A stretch of DNA of 63,672 nt from Methanothrix harundinacea (GCA_001509375.1 LGFT01000002.1:1-63672); one strand, 5' to 3'; positions 1-8,947 are shown, counted from the first letter of the stretch. The notes: generated by a model not told the origin, from the letters alone. Program-made: numbers and translations.

Positions 1-1439
1 CAACTCACAAGGACGATTACCGAGATATCGGTCCAAAACGGTGGTCGTGAGAGTAGACTCCGAGGATCAGAGCGGCAGGTGCTGGCTGACCTCTTCGACC
101 TTGTGAGGTTCATTGATCCTGACATCATCCTCTTCCCAGACGCTGACCAGTGGGTTCCCAGGATGATCGCGAGGGCTGAGAAGTATGGACTCGAACCATG
201 CCTCAGCAGGACCGACTGGTTCAGGAACCTGGCTTCGAGGTCCTATTTCAGCTACGGGAAGGTGGAGCACAAGTACGGCGCCGTGATCCCCGAGGGTCGG
301 ATACTAATCGATACCATTAACAGCTTCACTTACAGGGAAAGTGGGATCGGAGGAGTCATACTTGCATCCAGGCTGACGGGGTTACCGCCAAACCTCACGT
401 CTCGATTTACCCCCGGTACCCTCATCTCAAACTACGAAGTCTATGAAGCCTTGAAACAGGGCATCGCTGTGCCTTTCAGAAAGCATGATGCTGAGCGGCA
501 GAGAACGATCGTGGACCTGAAGTCAGCCGACAAGGGCGGCATGATCTTCCAGCCGCAGCCAGGCATTTATGAGAAGGCATACGAGCTTGACTTTACCTCA
601 TTTTACCCTTCGATCATAGTGAACTACAACCTCTCTCCCGAGACACTCGATGGCTCTAAAAGGAGTGGATTCTTGAGTAGCGTCATCGAGCCTCTCTTGG
701 ATCTGAGACTTGAGACCAAGAGGCTGAAGAAGGTCGATCCCAAGTACAAAGGTCTTGATTCAGTGCTGAAGTGGATGCTGGTCACCTGTTTTGGATATAC
801 CGGCTATAAGAACGCGAAGTTCGGACGGATCGAGGTTCACGAGTCCATAACCTCCATCTCAAGAGAGTTGCTGATCAAGACGAAGCAGATCGCCGAGAGC
901 ATGGACCTGGAGGTGCTTCATGGGATCGTCGACTGTCTCTGGGTAAAAGGCGGCGATGCATATCAGTTCAAGGAGAAGGTGGAAGCTGTCACCGGTATAG
1001 TCACCGAGCTTGAACCCTACGACTGGATCGTCTTCCTACCCCTGGCCGACGGCTTTGGAGCTTACAACCGGTACTTCGGTCGGATGTCGAGCGGCAAACT
1101 GAAGGTGCGAGGTGTCGCGGCGCGAAAGAGGGGAAAAGGTTCCATCGAGGGCTGCAAGGTGCAGATCCCTCCGAGATGGTCATACATCGAAGGATAAGCA
1201 AGCTGCACTACGAGAAGAGATGCGTTCAGGCCTCAGCGATCTATGCCTATCGAAAAAAAGGAGTTAAGATCTCGCCGGGTATGACAGTGGGATACGTGGT
1301 GCGCGATGCTGGAGGGCGGGAGGTCGATACGGAGGGGGACGCCTCAGAGTTTGATCTCGACTATTACGGAAAGCTCCTCGACAAAGCATGGTACGAAGCC
1401 GCTTTCGTCTTCAATTTCATTGAAGGAGGATTTAGCTAG
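1..1439 (+). pseudogene. Decayed family B DNA polymerase (PolB2-like), 5' end outside window
   Basis: The frame is open from base 1, so the start lies upstream of the window. It encodes the end of the exonuclease-like domain and the palm. Motif A is visible as DFTSFYPSII and a motif B-like region as LVTCFGYTGYKNAKFG. Motif C reads HGIVDCLW instead of YGDTDS, which is the PolB2-type substitution. The block usually found between SPETL and the IEPLL helix is absent, an apparent in-frame loss. At about base 1140 homology jumps from frame 1 (stop near 1197) to frame 3, where the thumb (PSEMVIHRRISK, then SPGMTVGYVVRDA) continues to the stop at 1437-1439; roughly 40 codons are missing at the junction. 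I read it as a broken gene. A sequencing error could explain the frame change but not the missing blocks. Confidence 0.75.
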
Positions 1440-1840
1440 AGGAACATCTCGGAATACTTTCGCGCCACGAGGTTCTTGTTTCTCCATAATGTCGAAGATT
1501 GCATTATTCTGCAAGGATTGGAGCCGTATTATAGCGTTGAACCCAGTCCTTACTCATGATCTGCGCTAAGGTCGGGAGAGAGTTCTGCATGGACCCCCCC
1601 CCATTGTCCTCTCCCTACCCACCCTTCCCTTCTTATCTTCAACTTAGTTGGTGGAGTTCCCTGCATAGATTCTTCCCTCTTGATGTCGGTTAAAGACCTG
1701 AAATTCTGGAAATTTGATCTAAGCTACATCCCTGTAATATCCCGCGTAACCATACCCCTCTGCCCCGACTAATTGGGTTTCAGTTAACCAGAAACACCTC
1801 ATATGATGTCGATATTAGCATTAGTATACACCACAAATGT
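1440..1840. other. Intergenic region without a recognisable gene
   Basis: About 400 bases lie between the polymerase remnant and the DUF1699 promoter. They contain a C-run near 1594 and pyrimidine-rich sequence, with no credible open frame, tRNA or strong inverted repeat. The base composition is more AT-rich than the gene-dense part of the window. Confidence 0.5.
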
Positions 1841-1841
1841 C

Positions 1842-1880
1842 TATAAATACTTGAATTACATTCTAGCAATTGTAAAGGTG
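1842..1880 (+). promoter_or_regulatory. TATA box and ribosome binding site of the DUF1699 gene
   Basis: A consensus archaeal TATA box (TATAAATA, 1842-1849) predicts a transcript start near 1870. AAGGTG at 1875-1880 lies 7 nt before the ATG at 1888, so the leader would be short. Confidence 0.7.
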
Positions 1881-1887
1881 AATCCAC

Positions 1888-2295
1888 ATGAAAATTAGAG
1901 TTGTAAGTTCAAGAGATGAGATACCAGAGCTGAGACCGAACGAGCAAATGGTCCACATAGCATTCCGACCTTCCAACGTCGATCTGCTGGACATTGTGAA
2001 GGCGTGCCCCAGGATGAGAGCGATCCAGGTGCCCCCCTCCTACAACAAGACTCTGTCCAAGGCGATAAGGCTCTTCCTCGATATGCAGGGGATAGACCTG
2101 CTTGAAGGAGATGTCTGGGGACACAGGAAGGATATCGACGAGTATTACATGGTCGAAGAAGATGCGATCGATCAGATCGGAGACCTAATCGCAGGTGGTG
2201 AGAGCATCAACGATGCTGTAGCTCACGTCCAGATGACGACTCGACTATCGCCCGACCTGATCAAGTACATAGCCAAGTCCAAGATGACCGCCTGA
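1888..2295 (+). CDS. DUF1699 family protein
   Basis: This 135-residue soluble protein matches what I recall of DUF1699, a small family of unknown function found in Methanosarcinales. It has an N-terminal alpha/beta segment (MKIRVVSS) and a central motif around QVPPSYNKTLSKA, followed by an acidic helical half. No catalytic motif, signal peptide or membrane helix is visible. It has its own promoter and is probably monocistronic. The start is supported by the TATA box and the ribosome binding site. The family call is fairly sure; the function is unknown. Confidence 0.75.
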   Translation: MKIRVVSSRDEIPELRPNEQMVHIAFRPSNVDLLDIVKACPRMRAIQVPPSYNKTLSKAIRLFLDMQGIDLLEGDVWGHRKDIDEYYMVEEDAIDQIGDLIAGGESINDAVAHVQMTTRLSPDLIKYIAKSKMTA

Positions 2296-2463
2296 ACTTC
2301 GCTTCAGGCTCATCCGGACTCTTCATAGACTTCCCTGCCTTTCTGCTTCGAGCATTTCTTCTCTGGTAGCTCCGGTTGATAATTCACCTTAGGGTGATGA
2401 CGGCGAAAAATATCTGTTGGTTAATCCGTATCTTTCTCCAAGAGGGCGGTGAGGAGATAAAAT

Positions 2464-3123
2464 ATGCCAACGATCTATGATCTCATAAGAGCTTTGAAGA
2501 GCGATGTCGTGCGGGATCGCCAGGCTGCTGCTTATACGCTCGGTAGGACAGGCGATCCCAAGGCAGTTGATCATCTCATAAATGCTCTAAACGACGATGA
2601 CTGGAGGGTTCGAGAGCGTGCTAGCTGGTCTCTAGGCAGTATCGGAGATGCTAGTGCCGTTGATCCTCTCATCAATGCTCTGAACGATGACGACTCGTGG
2701 GTGCGATCAAGGGCCGCCTATGCTCTCGGTCGAATAGGCGAGACCAAGGCTGTCGATCCTCTAATCGTGTTACTCAAGGACGAAGGCATAGGAGTCCGAT
2801 GGAGGGCGATCGAAGCTCTTGGGAGGATCGGTGAGCCGAAGGCGGTCGACTCACTCGTTGAAGCTCTGAATGATATGGTCTGGAGTGTTCGGTCCAGGGC
2901 AGCTTGGTCTTTAGGCAGGATTGGCGATACGAGAGCTATTGAGGCACTTATCGAAGCTCTGAAAGACGATCACAAGTACGTTCGCCGTAATGCTGTCCTG
3001 GCTCTCTGCCGGATTGGTGATTCACGGGCTGTCGACGCACTGACTCGTATAGAAACGAGTGACAAGGAGTCGATTGTTCGAGAGGCTGCAGCCAACGCAT
3101 TGGAGAAACTGGGGGCAGGTTAG
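2464..3123 (+). CDS. HEAT-repeat (PBS lyase-like) protein
   Basis: The 219 residues consist almost entirely of six to seven HEAT-type repeats of about 31 residues, each with a core like VRxRAAxxLGRIGDxxAVDxLIxAL. Such repeats form a curved helical scaffold for protein binding; some family members are lyases of phycobilisome linkers, a role not relevant in a methanogen. There is no signal peptide. GAGGAGATAAAAT precedes the ATG, a good ribosome binding site. The repeat DNA is itself internally similar. The partner is unknown, and neither neighbour suggests a function. Confidence 0.8.
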   Translation: MPTIYDLIRALKSDVVRDRQAAAYTLGRTGDPKAVDHLINALNDDDWRVRERASWSLGSIGDASAVDPLINALNDDDSWVRSRAAYALGRIGETKAVDPLIVLLKDEGIGVRWRAIEALGRIGEPKAVDSLVEALNDMVWSVRSRAAWSLGRIGDTRAIEALIEALKDDHKYVRRNAVLALCRIGDSRAVDALTRIETSDKESIVREAAANALEKLGAG

Positions 3124-3173
3124 CCCCTTTATTTTCCCGTATTGCTTCTCCAAGCCCTTGCACTCGGATTTCT

Positions 3174-3572
3174 TTATCTCCCTATTGGCTGTAGGTATCC
3201 GATAGGAGATCCATCTGCTAGTACAACCACCTCACCTCTAGCGTTCAGCGCTAGGGTTACGTTATGACCCATCAAAATCGGATAGGCAGCTGTGTCATTC
3301 AAAACTGTAAAGCAGATCTGGTTTGGAATGGTCTCCTCACCAGCTGCCTCATTACGTAGGAATGACGCGAGCTCCTTGGACTGCCGTTGTTCTACCCATG
3401 AAAGTCCCCCCGTCCATGCAGATCCCAAACCAGCCTCAAAACGGGCCTCGGCTGATTCCTCGCCTGATCGGTTCTCTATATCTGCAGTTGGAGGAAAGTC
3501 CCCAAGCTCATCACACATGGCTCCTATCGATAAGCATAGAATTGTAGCTACCAAAATTTTTATGCAGGACAT
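3174..3572 (-). CDS. Small secreted protein of unknown function
   Basis: This 132-residue open frame begins with a typical signal peptide (basic MSCIK, hydrophobic ILVATILCLSIGAM, then a Cys and acidic residues), so export is likely and lipid attachment possible. The mature part has an acidic segment and a C-terminal half with short beta-like strands (ICFTVLND, NVTLALNARGEVVVLADG). I do not recognise the family. It lies directly downstream of tRNA-Leu on the same strand, in the lower-GC stretch next to the alpha operon. It may be a lineage-specific insertion. Confidence 0.5.
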   Translation of the reverse strand: MSCIKILVATILCLSIGAMCDELGDFPPTADIENRSGEESAEARFEAGLGSAWTGGLSWVEQRQSKELASFLRNEAAGEETIPNQICFTVLNDTAAYPILMGHNVTLALNARGEVVVLADGSPIGYLQPIGR

Positions 3573-3708
3573 ATTTGGTAAACCCCCGTTTGGTAATGGT
3601 GATTCCCAATCATATAAGGCTATCCTTCAATCCTTCAAGCATTTTCGAAGAAACGCGGCCAAAGCGGCGCGATCTATTCATAAAATCGACATCAGAAAAG
3701 GTGTGTGA

Positions 3709-3793
3709 TGCGGGGGATGGGATTCGAACCCACGAACTCCTGCGAGACAAGGCCCTCAACCTTGCGCCTTTGACCTGGCTTGGCAACCCCCGC
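3709..3793 (-). tRNA. tRNA-Leu (anticodon GAG)
   Basis: The minus strand folds as an 85-nt class II tRNA. The acceptor GCGGGGG pairs with CCCCCGC, the anticodon stem is CAAGG/CCUUG around the loop UUGAGGG (anticodon GAG), a long variable arm follows, and the T arm is UGGG-UUCGAAU-CCCA. The discriminator is A and CCA is not encoded. It lies 34 nt downstream of rpoD on the same strand and may be processed from the alpha-operon transcript. Confidence 0.95.
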
Positions 3794-3827
3794 CCATGGT
3801 ATTAATGCGGATTCTGTTTGACCATCT

Positions 3828-4628
3828 TTATGCTAGCTCGCTCAGCTGCTCACTGAGCTGCGATGCGCGTCTCTTCACCTCGGCTGCAGCCCCGGCCACG
3901 AGGTCTTTGGCGGTCATCGATCCAGCGGTGTCGATCTTCATCACAAAGACGTCCTCGATCGGCACCACTTTGATTGCGCCGACATCGCACTCGTTCACAC
4001 AAAGCTTGCAGAGGGAACAGTTCGTGGGGTCAGTGACCTCCAGCTTGCCCCCTGCCTCTCCGATCACGAGGATCTTTCGTGGGCAGACCTCGACACACTT
4101 TCCGCAGCCTTCACAGTGGTCAGCGATCTGTATATCCGGCAGGTTCTTGTAGCCGCAATGGGTTCCTGACTGCCATTTGGCGTGAAGCGTGCCCCGATTC
4201 AGAGTGACGATCCCCTCCAACATCAACTTTTCGCCTTCTCCCAGGATCGCTATCGGAATCTTCTCAAAGGCGACCTTCACCCCGGGATCTGCAAACCTGA
4301 TATCTCCGGAGTGAACAGTGCAGGGACCCTCAGCTGTGAGGGTCATTCCCACCTGGCAGGCGGGACATCCCGCTCCACCGCACTCGCACTCTTCTGGAAC
4401 CGAGAAGAGGCTGAGGTCGTCTGCCTTGATGGGCACGAGGCCCAGCCTCAGGGAGAGCTGCTCGTCGAATAGGACCGATGTATTGTCATAAATACTTATC
4501 TCGTCAATGGCCAGGGAGGGCACCTCAGAAAGGCATGCTCTCCTGATGGCGTTGGCGAAGGCCGGCTTCACGCCCTTAAGAAGGAACCTCGCCCGGTCCT
4601 CTCTCAGCTCGATCAGTTCCAATTGCAA
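3828..4628 (-). CDS. rpoD: DNA-directed RNA polymerase subunit D (Rpo3)
   Basis: This is the alpha-like assembly subunit of archaeal RNA polymerase, which pairs with Rpo11 to seed the enzyme. The 266 residues start with the conserved dimerisation segment (FANAIRRACLSEVPSLAID). A ferredoxin-like insert follows with two full cysteine clusters, CEGCGKCVEVCP and CSLCKLCVNEC, the two-[4Fe-4S] form known from Methanosarcinales. An extra Cys-rich stretch (CECGGAGCPAC) lies before it. It is the last protein gene of the S13-S4-S11-rpoD operon, 3 nt after rps11. tRNA-Leu follows, but the usual L18e-L13-S9-RpoN-RpoK genes do not. Confidence 0.97.
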   Translation of the reverse strand: MQLELIELREDRARFLLKGVKPAFANAIRRACLSEVPSLAIDEISIYDNTSVLFDEQLSLRLGLVPIKADDLSLFSVPEECECGGAGCPACQVGMTLTAEGPCTVHSGDIRFADPGVKVAFEKIPIAILGEGEKLMLEGIVTLNRGTLHAKWQSGTHCGYKNLPDIQIADHCEGCGKCVEVCPRKILVIGEAGGKLEVTDPTNCSLCKLCVNECDVGAIKVVPIEDVFVMKIDTAGSMTAKDLVAGAAAEVKRRASQLSEQLSELA

Positions 4629-4631
4629 AGC

Positions 4632-5021
4632 TTACACCCGTCTGCCCCTCTTTCCGCCAGAGGGCTTGGTGCCGTCGTGGGGAATGGGGGTTACGTCCTC
4701 GATCCTGCCTATCTTGAGACCAGCCCTCGCCAGAGCTCTTATGGCCGCCTGGGCGCCGGGTCCCGGAGATCTCTGCCCGTTTCCGCCGGGGGCTCTGACC
4801 TTGACGTGGACGCCCATGATCCCGTTCGTCATCGCCTGCTCGGCGATCTGGCCCGCCATCTGCATGGCCGTATAGGGAGAGCTCTCGTCTCTCGCCGCCT
4901 TGACCACCATTCCGCCCGATACTTTGGCGATCGTCTCCGCACCGGTGAGGTCAGTGATGGTGATGATCGTGTTGTTGAAGGAGGCGTATATGTGGGCAAC
5001 GCCCCATTTTCCTTCTGCCAT
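4632..5021 (-). CDS. rps11: Small ribosomal subunit protein uS11
   Basis: The 129-residue protein has the uS11 signature: [18 protein letters not shown] near the start, then [24 protein letters not shown] and the basic tail GGKRGRRV. It binds 16S rRNA in the platform of the small subunit. Its start lies 2 nt after the rps4 stop and its stop 3 nt before rpoD, so the genes should be translationally coupled. Length and start match archaeal orthologues. Confidence 0.98.
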   Translation of the reverse strand: MAEGKWGVAHIYASFNNTIITITDLTGAETIAKVSGGMVVKAARDESSPYTAMQMAGQIAEQAMTNGIMGVHVKVRAPGGNGQRSPGPGAQAAIRALARAGLKIGRIEDVTPIPHDGTKPSGGKRGRRV

Positions 5022-5023
5022 AT

Positions 5024-5566
5024 TTATCCTTCCACCTTGGGTATTCTGCTGGCCCTCTCAGGGTGACCTTCCTGAGTCATGGGCGAACCAGGATAATAAT
5101 CGATGGTCATTTCCTCGCCACGCTTCACGAAATAACCGGGAACGGTGACTTTCCGCCCCGTTATTTGTATGTGGCCGTGAGTTATGAACTGGCGAGCCTG
5201 CCTCAGGGTCTTGGCGAGCCCCTGGCGGTAGACCTGAGTTTGAAGTCTCCTTTCCAGAAGGTCCTCCACTTTTATGGAGAGGACGGAGTCGAGATCGCCA
5301 TCTTCCTTGAGCATTCCGTAATTCTTGAGGTGTTCCAGCACGTCCGTCGTCTGGGCCTCAAGCCCCGTCTCGCCACGAGTTGTGGCGGCCAGGAGCTGAC
5401 GGCTCACGCGCCGGTACTTTCTGATAAGGCTCTGAGCCTTCCATACCTCTCTCTTGTTTCGCAGGCCGTAATTCTTGACAAGCTCCACCTCCTGGGCAAT
5501 CCTGTCGGCTTCCCAGGGGTGGCGCGGCGTATCGTAACTCTTCCGACACTTACCAGGATATCCCAT
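5024..5566 (-). CDS. rps4: Small ribosomal subunit protein uS4
   Basis: The protein has 180 residues, the usual length for archaeal uS4. It begins [18 protein letters not shown] and carries the S4 RNA-binding domain (LARQ-type segment [21 protein letters not shown]) at about residues 105-150. It is a primary 16S rRNA binder. It lies 15 nt after rps13 and 2 nt before rps11. In bacteria uS4 represses its own alpha operon through a leader structure before rpsM. That parallel is relevant here because the rps13 leader in this window is also structured. Confidence 0.97.
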   Translation of the reverse strand: MGYPGKCRKSYDTPRHPWEADRIAQEVELVKNYGLRNKREVWKAQSLIRKYRRVSRQLLAATTRGETGLEAQTTDVLEHLKNYGMLKEDGDLDSVLSIKVEDLLERRLQTQVYRQGLAKTLRQARQFITHGHIQITGRKVTVPGYFVKRGEEMTIDYYPGSPMTQEGHPERASRIPKVEG

Positions 5567-5581
5567 AAAAACCCGCCTCGC

Positions 5582-6037
5582 TCACTTCTTCTTCCTGCTA
5601 ACGCCCACAGTAGCTCCCCTTCGACCAGTGGATCGGGTCTTCTGGCCCCGAACACGGAGACCGCGCTCATGCCTGATTCCCCTGTAGCTACGGGTCTTTC
5701 TGATGATATCCATCTCTTCCCTTTGGGTGAGCATGAGGTCGGTTCCCATCACGTGCCTATCTTCGCCGGTGAGGAGGTCCTTTCTCCTGTTCTTCATCCA
5801 GACGGGGAGGTGGTCCTGGGCCGACTCCACGATATCTCGTAGTCTTGATATCGCCTCTTCTGAGAGCATGCCAAGGGTCTCAGTGGGGTCGATCTCTGCC
5901 TTCTGAGTGAGAAGGCGGGCGTTTCTCCTGCCCATGCCCTTGATGCCGGTGAGCGCCATCTGAACGGGCTGATGACCGTTGAGGTCGGTGTTCAGTATGC
6001 GCACTATATGTTTCAGCTCTTCAGTCTCTTCTGCCAA
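5582..6037 (-). CDS. rps13: Small ribosomal subunit protein uS13
   Basis: This 151-residue protein shows the uS13 helix-two-turn-helix region (ALTGIKGMGRRNARLL) and the conserved C-terminal YRGIRHERGLRVRGQ with a basic tail, which contacts the small-subunit head and tRNA. The start codon is TTG at 6037, placed 6 nt after a strong GGAGG. The next upstream in-frame codons do not give a better start. It is the first gene of the alpha operon. Its ribosome binding site is part of a predicted hairpin, described separately. Confidence 0.96.
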   Translation of the reverse strand: MAEETEELKHIVRILNTDLNGHQPVQMALTGIKGMGRRNARLLTQKAEIDPTETLGMLSEEAISRLRDIVESAQDHLPVWMKNRRKDLLTGEDRHVMGTDLMLTQREEMDIIRKTRSYRGIRHERGLRVRGQKTRSTGRRGATVGVSRKKK

Positions 6038-6090
6038 ATTATTCCTCCAGAAATCTGAAGCCTTCGGATGTCACCGAAGGCCCTCTGGAG
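6038..6090 (-). promoter_or_regulatory. Structured leader covering the rps13 ribosome binding site
   Basis: Read on the minus strand, CUCCAGA (6090-6084) can pair with UCUGGAG (6051-6045), which contains the Shine-Dalgarno GGAG. Inside it, GCCUUCGG (6081-6074) pairs perfectly with CCGAAGGC (6067-6060) around a 6-nt loop. The two stems stack with a small asymmetric internal loop. Folding would hide the ribosome binding site of a TTG-initiated gene, so a translational control element is inferred. Confidence 0.6.
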
Positions 6091-6198
6091 CAGCCCCGGA
6101 TCATAGTCCGACGCCGCCCTCGCATCAGCAAGTGCCGATGGGGCGAATGAATCGCAAACGTTAATCCAACCCTGAGATTCGCTACTGATACATAAGAC

Positions 6199-7488
6199 TT
6201 ATGGAGCCGGTGGGGCCCGACCTTCACGAACCGCAACGCTGCAGCCGATCCTCGCCATCTCCTCGAAGAAGCCGGGATAGGATACCGAGACGGACTCTGC
6301 AGCGTCTATTATTGTATCTCCCGCCACGAGCCCCGCCACAGTCAGGGCCATGACGATCCTGTGGTCGTGATGGCCGCTAACCTTCGCGCCCTGGAGCAAC
6401 CCCCCATCGACCACCAGCCCATCGGGTCGCTCTTCGATCTTCGCCCCCATCTTGGAGAGCTCCACTGCCATGGCACTGAGCCGGTCGGTCTCCTTGTGGC
6501 GGACGTGCTCTGCGTTTTTGATGATGGTTCTTCCTTCGGCGACGGCTCCCAGGACGGCTATGGTGGGGACGAGGTCTGGGGTGTGGCTCGCGTCCACCTC
6601 GATCCCTCCAAGATCACGCCCCTCGATATCGAGGACCCCCTTTTCCTTGTCCCAGGAGATCTTCGCCCCCATCTCCTGGAGGATGGCGACTATCGCCGAA
6701 TCGCCCTGCTTCGAAGGGAGAAGGCCCAGGACGGTGAGGCGCGATCCCGTCACTGCCGCCGCAGCCAGGAGGTAAGATGCGGAGGAGAAGTCGCCGGGGA
6801 CGGTGTAGCCGTCCAAGTCGTAGCTCTGCCCCCCTTCCACGAAGAACTTGCGAAAATCGGTCTCGATTTTGGCCCCCGCCTCCTCCAGCATCTCGAGGGT
6901 TATTTCGGCATAGGGGCGGGACTTCAGCTCACCATCGATCTCGATCTCGGTGTCTCCTTCGACTAGGGGACAGGCTATCAGAAGGGCCGAGAGGAACTGG
7001 GAGCTGACGCTCCCGTCAAGGACGGTCCTTCCGCCTCGAATTCTTCCCCTGATCACCAGGGGAGCGCAGTCGTTCTTCTTTATCGAGAAGGCTTCGGCCC
7101 CCAGGTCGCGAAGGGACTTGAGGAGGGGGGCGTTGGGCCTCCGCCGGATTGAGGCGTCCCCGGTGAGGACGGCTCCATCAGTGAGGGCCGCCACTGCGGC
7201 CATGATCCGGAGGGTTGTCCCCGAGTTCTCGACGTCGATGACGTTCTCTGGCGTCTTTGGCCTTCCCCCAACGCCGATCACCGAGATCCCCGTCTCCTGT
7301 CCCTCGATCTGGGCCCCAAAGGCCTCAGAGGCGTTTAGGGTGGCCCTGGTATCGGCAGAGAGGAGCGGCCGCATCACCATGCCGCCAGGTCCCAGGGCGC
7401 TGATGGCGATCGCTCTGTGGGTGTAGCTCTTTGAGGGCGGAACTGTGACCTCGCCCGTGACCGTGGAGCGCTCAACAGATGCTATCAT
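6199..7488 (-). CDS. aroA: 3-phosphoshikimate 1-carboxyvinyltransferase (EPSP synthase)
   Basis: The enzyme condenses shikimate 3-phosphate with phosphoenolpyruvate in the shikimate pathway. The 429 residues show the N-terminal PPSKSYTHRAIAIS motif, ENSGTTLRIM, the SSQFLSALL segment and DHRIVMALTVAGLVAG near the end, with a standard length. The Lys and Arg residues that bind the phosphates are present. It is on the same strand as the alpha operon and separated from it by the rps13 leader. Chorismate synthase, the next enzyme of the pathway, is encoded at 47863 rather than here. Confidence 0.96.
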   Translation of the reverse strand: MIASVERSTVTGEVTVPPSKSYTHRAIAISALGPGGMVMRPLLSADTRATLNASEAFGAQIEGQETGISVIGVGGRPKTPENVIDVENSGTTLRIMAAVAALTDGAVLTGDASIRRRPNAPLLKSLRDLGAEAFSIKKNDCAPLVIRGRIRGGRTVLDGSVSSQFLSALLIACPLVEGDTEIEIDGELKSRPYAEITLEMLEEAGAKIETDFRKFFVEGGQSYDLDGYTVPGDFSSASYLLAAAAVTGSRLTVLGLLPSKQGDSAIVAILQEMGAKISWDKEKGVLDIEGRDLGGIEVDASHTPDLVPTIAVLGAVAEGRTIIKNAEHVRHKETDRLSAMAVELSKMGAKIEERPDGLVVDGGLLQGAKVSGHHDHRIVMALTVAGLVAGDTIIDAAESVSVSYPGFFEEMARIGCSVAVREGRAPPAP

Positions 7489-7553
7489 CTCTCATGGGAT
7501 GGATGAGTGAGTATAAAAAATCGAGCCGACAAAGGACGACGACCGCGAAGCTC

Positions 7554-8285
7554 TTATACAGATATCGCCTTCGCGAGATCGATGACCTCCTCCAGGGAAA
7601 GCTCCTGGGGCCTCTTCTCCAGAAGATCGGGGTCAACTCGCGAGAGGGCCTCCGAGGGGACCTTCATCGCTGCAAGGGATCTCTTCACCTTCTTTCTCCT
7701 CATGGAGAAGAGAGCCCGGGTGAGGTCGTCGAAGACCTTCTCTTCACCGGGGATCGGATCTTCGCGAGGCCGGAGGCGGACGATCGCCGACTCGACCTGG
7801 GGCATCGGCCTGAAGGCACTTCTGGGAACAAACTCGAGGATCTCGGCTTCGGCGCGATGGGATACGTTGAGGGTGAGCCTGCTGTACTCTTTCGTTCCCG
7901 GCAAAGCCACCATCCTCTCTGCAAATTCCCTCTGGTACAGCAGAACTGCGAAATCGAAGGGCTTCTTCAAAAGCCTGAAGGTTATCTTTGATGAGATCTG
8001 GTACGGCAGGTTCGATACGATCTTGTTGTAGTCCGGGAGGGGGACCTTGAGGGCGTCGCCTCTTATCACCACAACGTTGCCAAAGCGCCCTTTCAGGGAG
8101 GTCGCGAGAGCCGGATCGACCTCGATGGCGAAGACCTTTCCCGCCCGCTCCGAGAGGATGCGGGTGAGGTTTCCTGTTCCTGGCCCAACCTCCAGGACCC
8201 TGTCCTCTTCGGATAGAGACGCATAATCGCATATCCTGGCAAGAACCCGACGATCGACGAGAAAATGCTGGCCGAGCTTCTTCAT
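7554..8285 (-). CDS. ksgA: 16S rRNA dimethyladenosine transferase KsgA/Dim1
   Basis: The protein methylates two adjacent adenosines in helix 45 of 16S rRNA during small-subunit maturation, using S-adenosylmethionine. In 243 residues it starts KKLGQHFLVD, has the SAM-binding VLEVGPGTGNLT motif, the acidic IEVDP, and the catalytic NLPYQISS (NLPY) motif at about residue 90. The C-terminal helical domain is short, as in archaea. It ends a minus-strand run that begins with trmY/pus10 and includes L21e and RpoF, a typical archaeal translation cluster. Confidence 0.96.
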   Translation of the reverse strand: MKKLGQHFLVDRRVLARICDYASLSEEDRVLEVGPGTGNLTRILSERAGKVFAIEVDPALATSLKGRFGNVVVIRGDALKVPLPDYNKIVSNLPYQISSKITFRLLKKPFDFAVLLYQREFAERMVALPGTKEYSRLTLNVSHRAEAEILEFVPRSAFRPMPQVESAIVRLRPREDPIPGEEKVFDDLTRALFSMRRKKVKRSLAAMKVPSEALSRVDPDLLEKRPQELSLEEVIDLAKAISV

Positions 8286-8341
8286 GATTGTCCCTTCAGA
8301 AAATAGATATCGAAGATCAAGGGCCTTTTGTTGCGGCCCTC

Positions 8342-8926
8342 TCAGCGACGGCGCGGATCTGCGGTGAAGATCCTGTACTTGATCCGATCGTCGGCGACCT
8401 CGTCCTCGATTCTTTTTGCCAGAAGCTTCTCTGGGTTATAGATCCCCTTAACCCGCTCGGATAGATCCTCAAAGCTATTGAAGGGGCCCTTCTTCCGCTC
8501 ATTGAGGACCGCCCACATCAGTTTTTTTCCGATCCCCGGGAGCAGCTCCAACGCATGCATCCTGGTGGTCAGGGGACCGGCCTCGTTGAAGAATCGAAGG
8601 TAGAACTCCTCCCTCTCCAGGACGATCTTCTGGAGGGCGTAAGGAAGCTCGACCCTGGCCCCCTGGGATAGATCTTCGTAACCTATCCTCCTGTTGACCC
8701 GATCTATAACCTGTCGGTCTTTGCCCACGAGCATGACCTTGACTCCTATCTCAGGCATTACACCCTCCTTCGGAGTCATCTCCATCAGCACAAAGTCTCT
8801 CTCGCCCACTGACTGGACGATGGGCCGCTTCTGAAACCTGCCCATCGAGTCCGCGACATGCCCGTAGGGAAGGTAATCGAGAACCCAAGCTGTCTCTTCG
8901 CGTCGTGGAGATCTGCCCGAGGCCAT
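8342..8926 (-). CDS. DUF655 protein, helix-hairpin-helix nucleic-acid binding
   Basis: The 194-residue protein matches the archaeal DUF655 family, which is usually encoded between rpoF and ksgA as it is here. The N-terminal half carries the family segment WVLDYLPYGHVADS; an OB-like region follows. The C-terminal part has a helix-hairpin-helix (LELLPGIGKKLMWAVL), a DNA/RNA-binding motif. It probably acts in rRNA or ribosome maturation, inferred only from context. The spacing to RpoF (21 nt) and KsgA (56 nt) suggests one operon. Confidence 0.88.
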   Translation of the reverse strand: MASGRSPRREETAWVLDYLPYGHVADSMGRFQKRPIVQSVGERDFVLMEMTPKEGVMPEIGVKVMLVGKDRQVIDRVNRRIGYEDLSQGARVELPYALQKIVLEREEFYLRFFNEAGPLTTRMHALELLPGIGKKLMWAVLNERKKGPFNSFEDLSERVKGIYNPEKLLAKRIEDEVADDRIKYRIFTADPRRR

Positions 8927-8947
8927 GCTTATCCTCTCAATCGACTT

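Noticed and set aside
2464-3123. Internally repeated DNA considered as a repeat array
   Set aside because: The repeats are coding HEAT units of about 93 bp with diverged third positions, not a CRISPR or satellite array.
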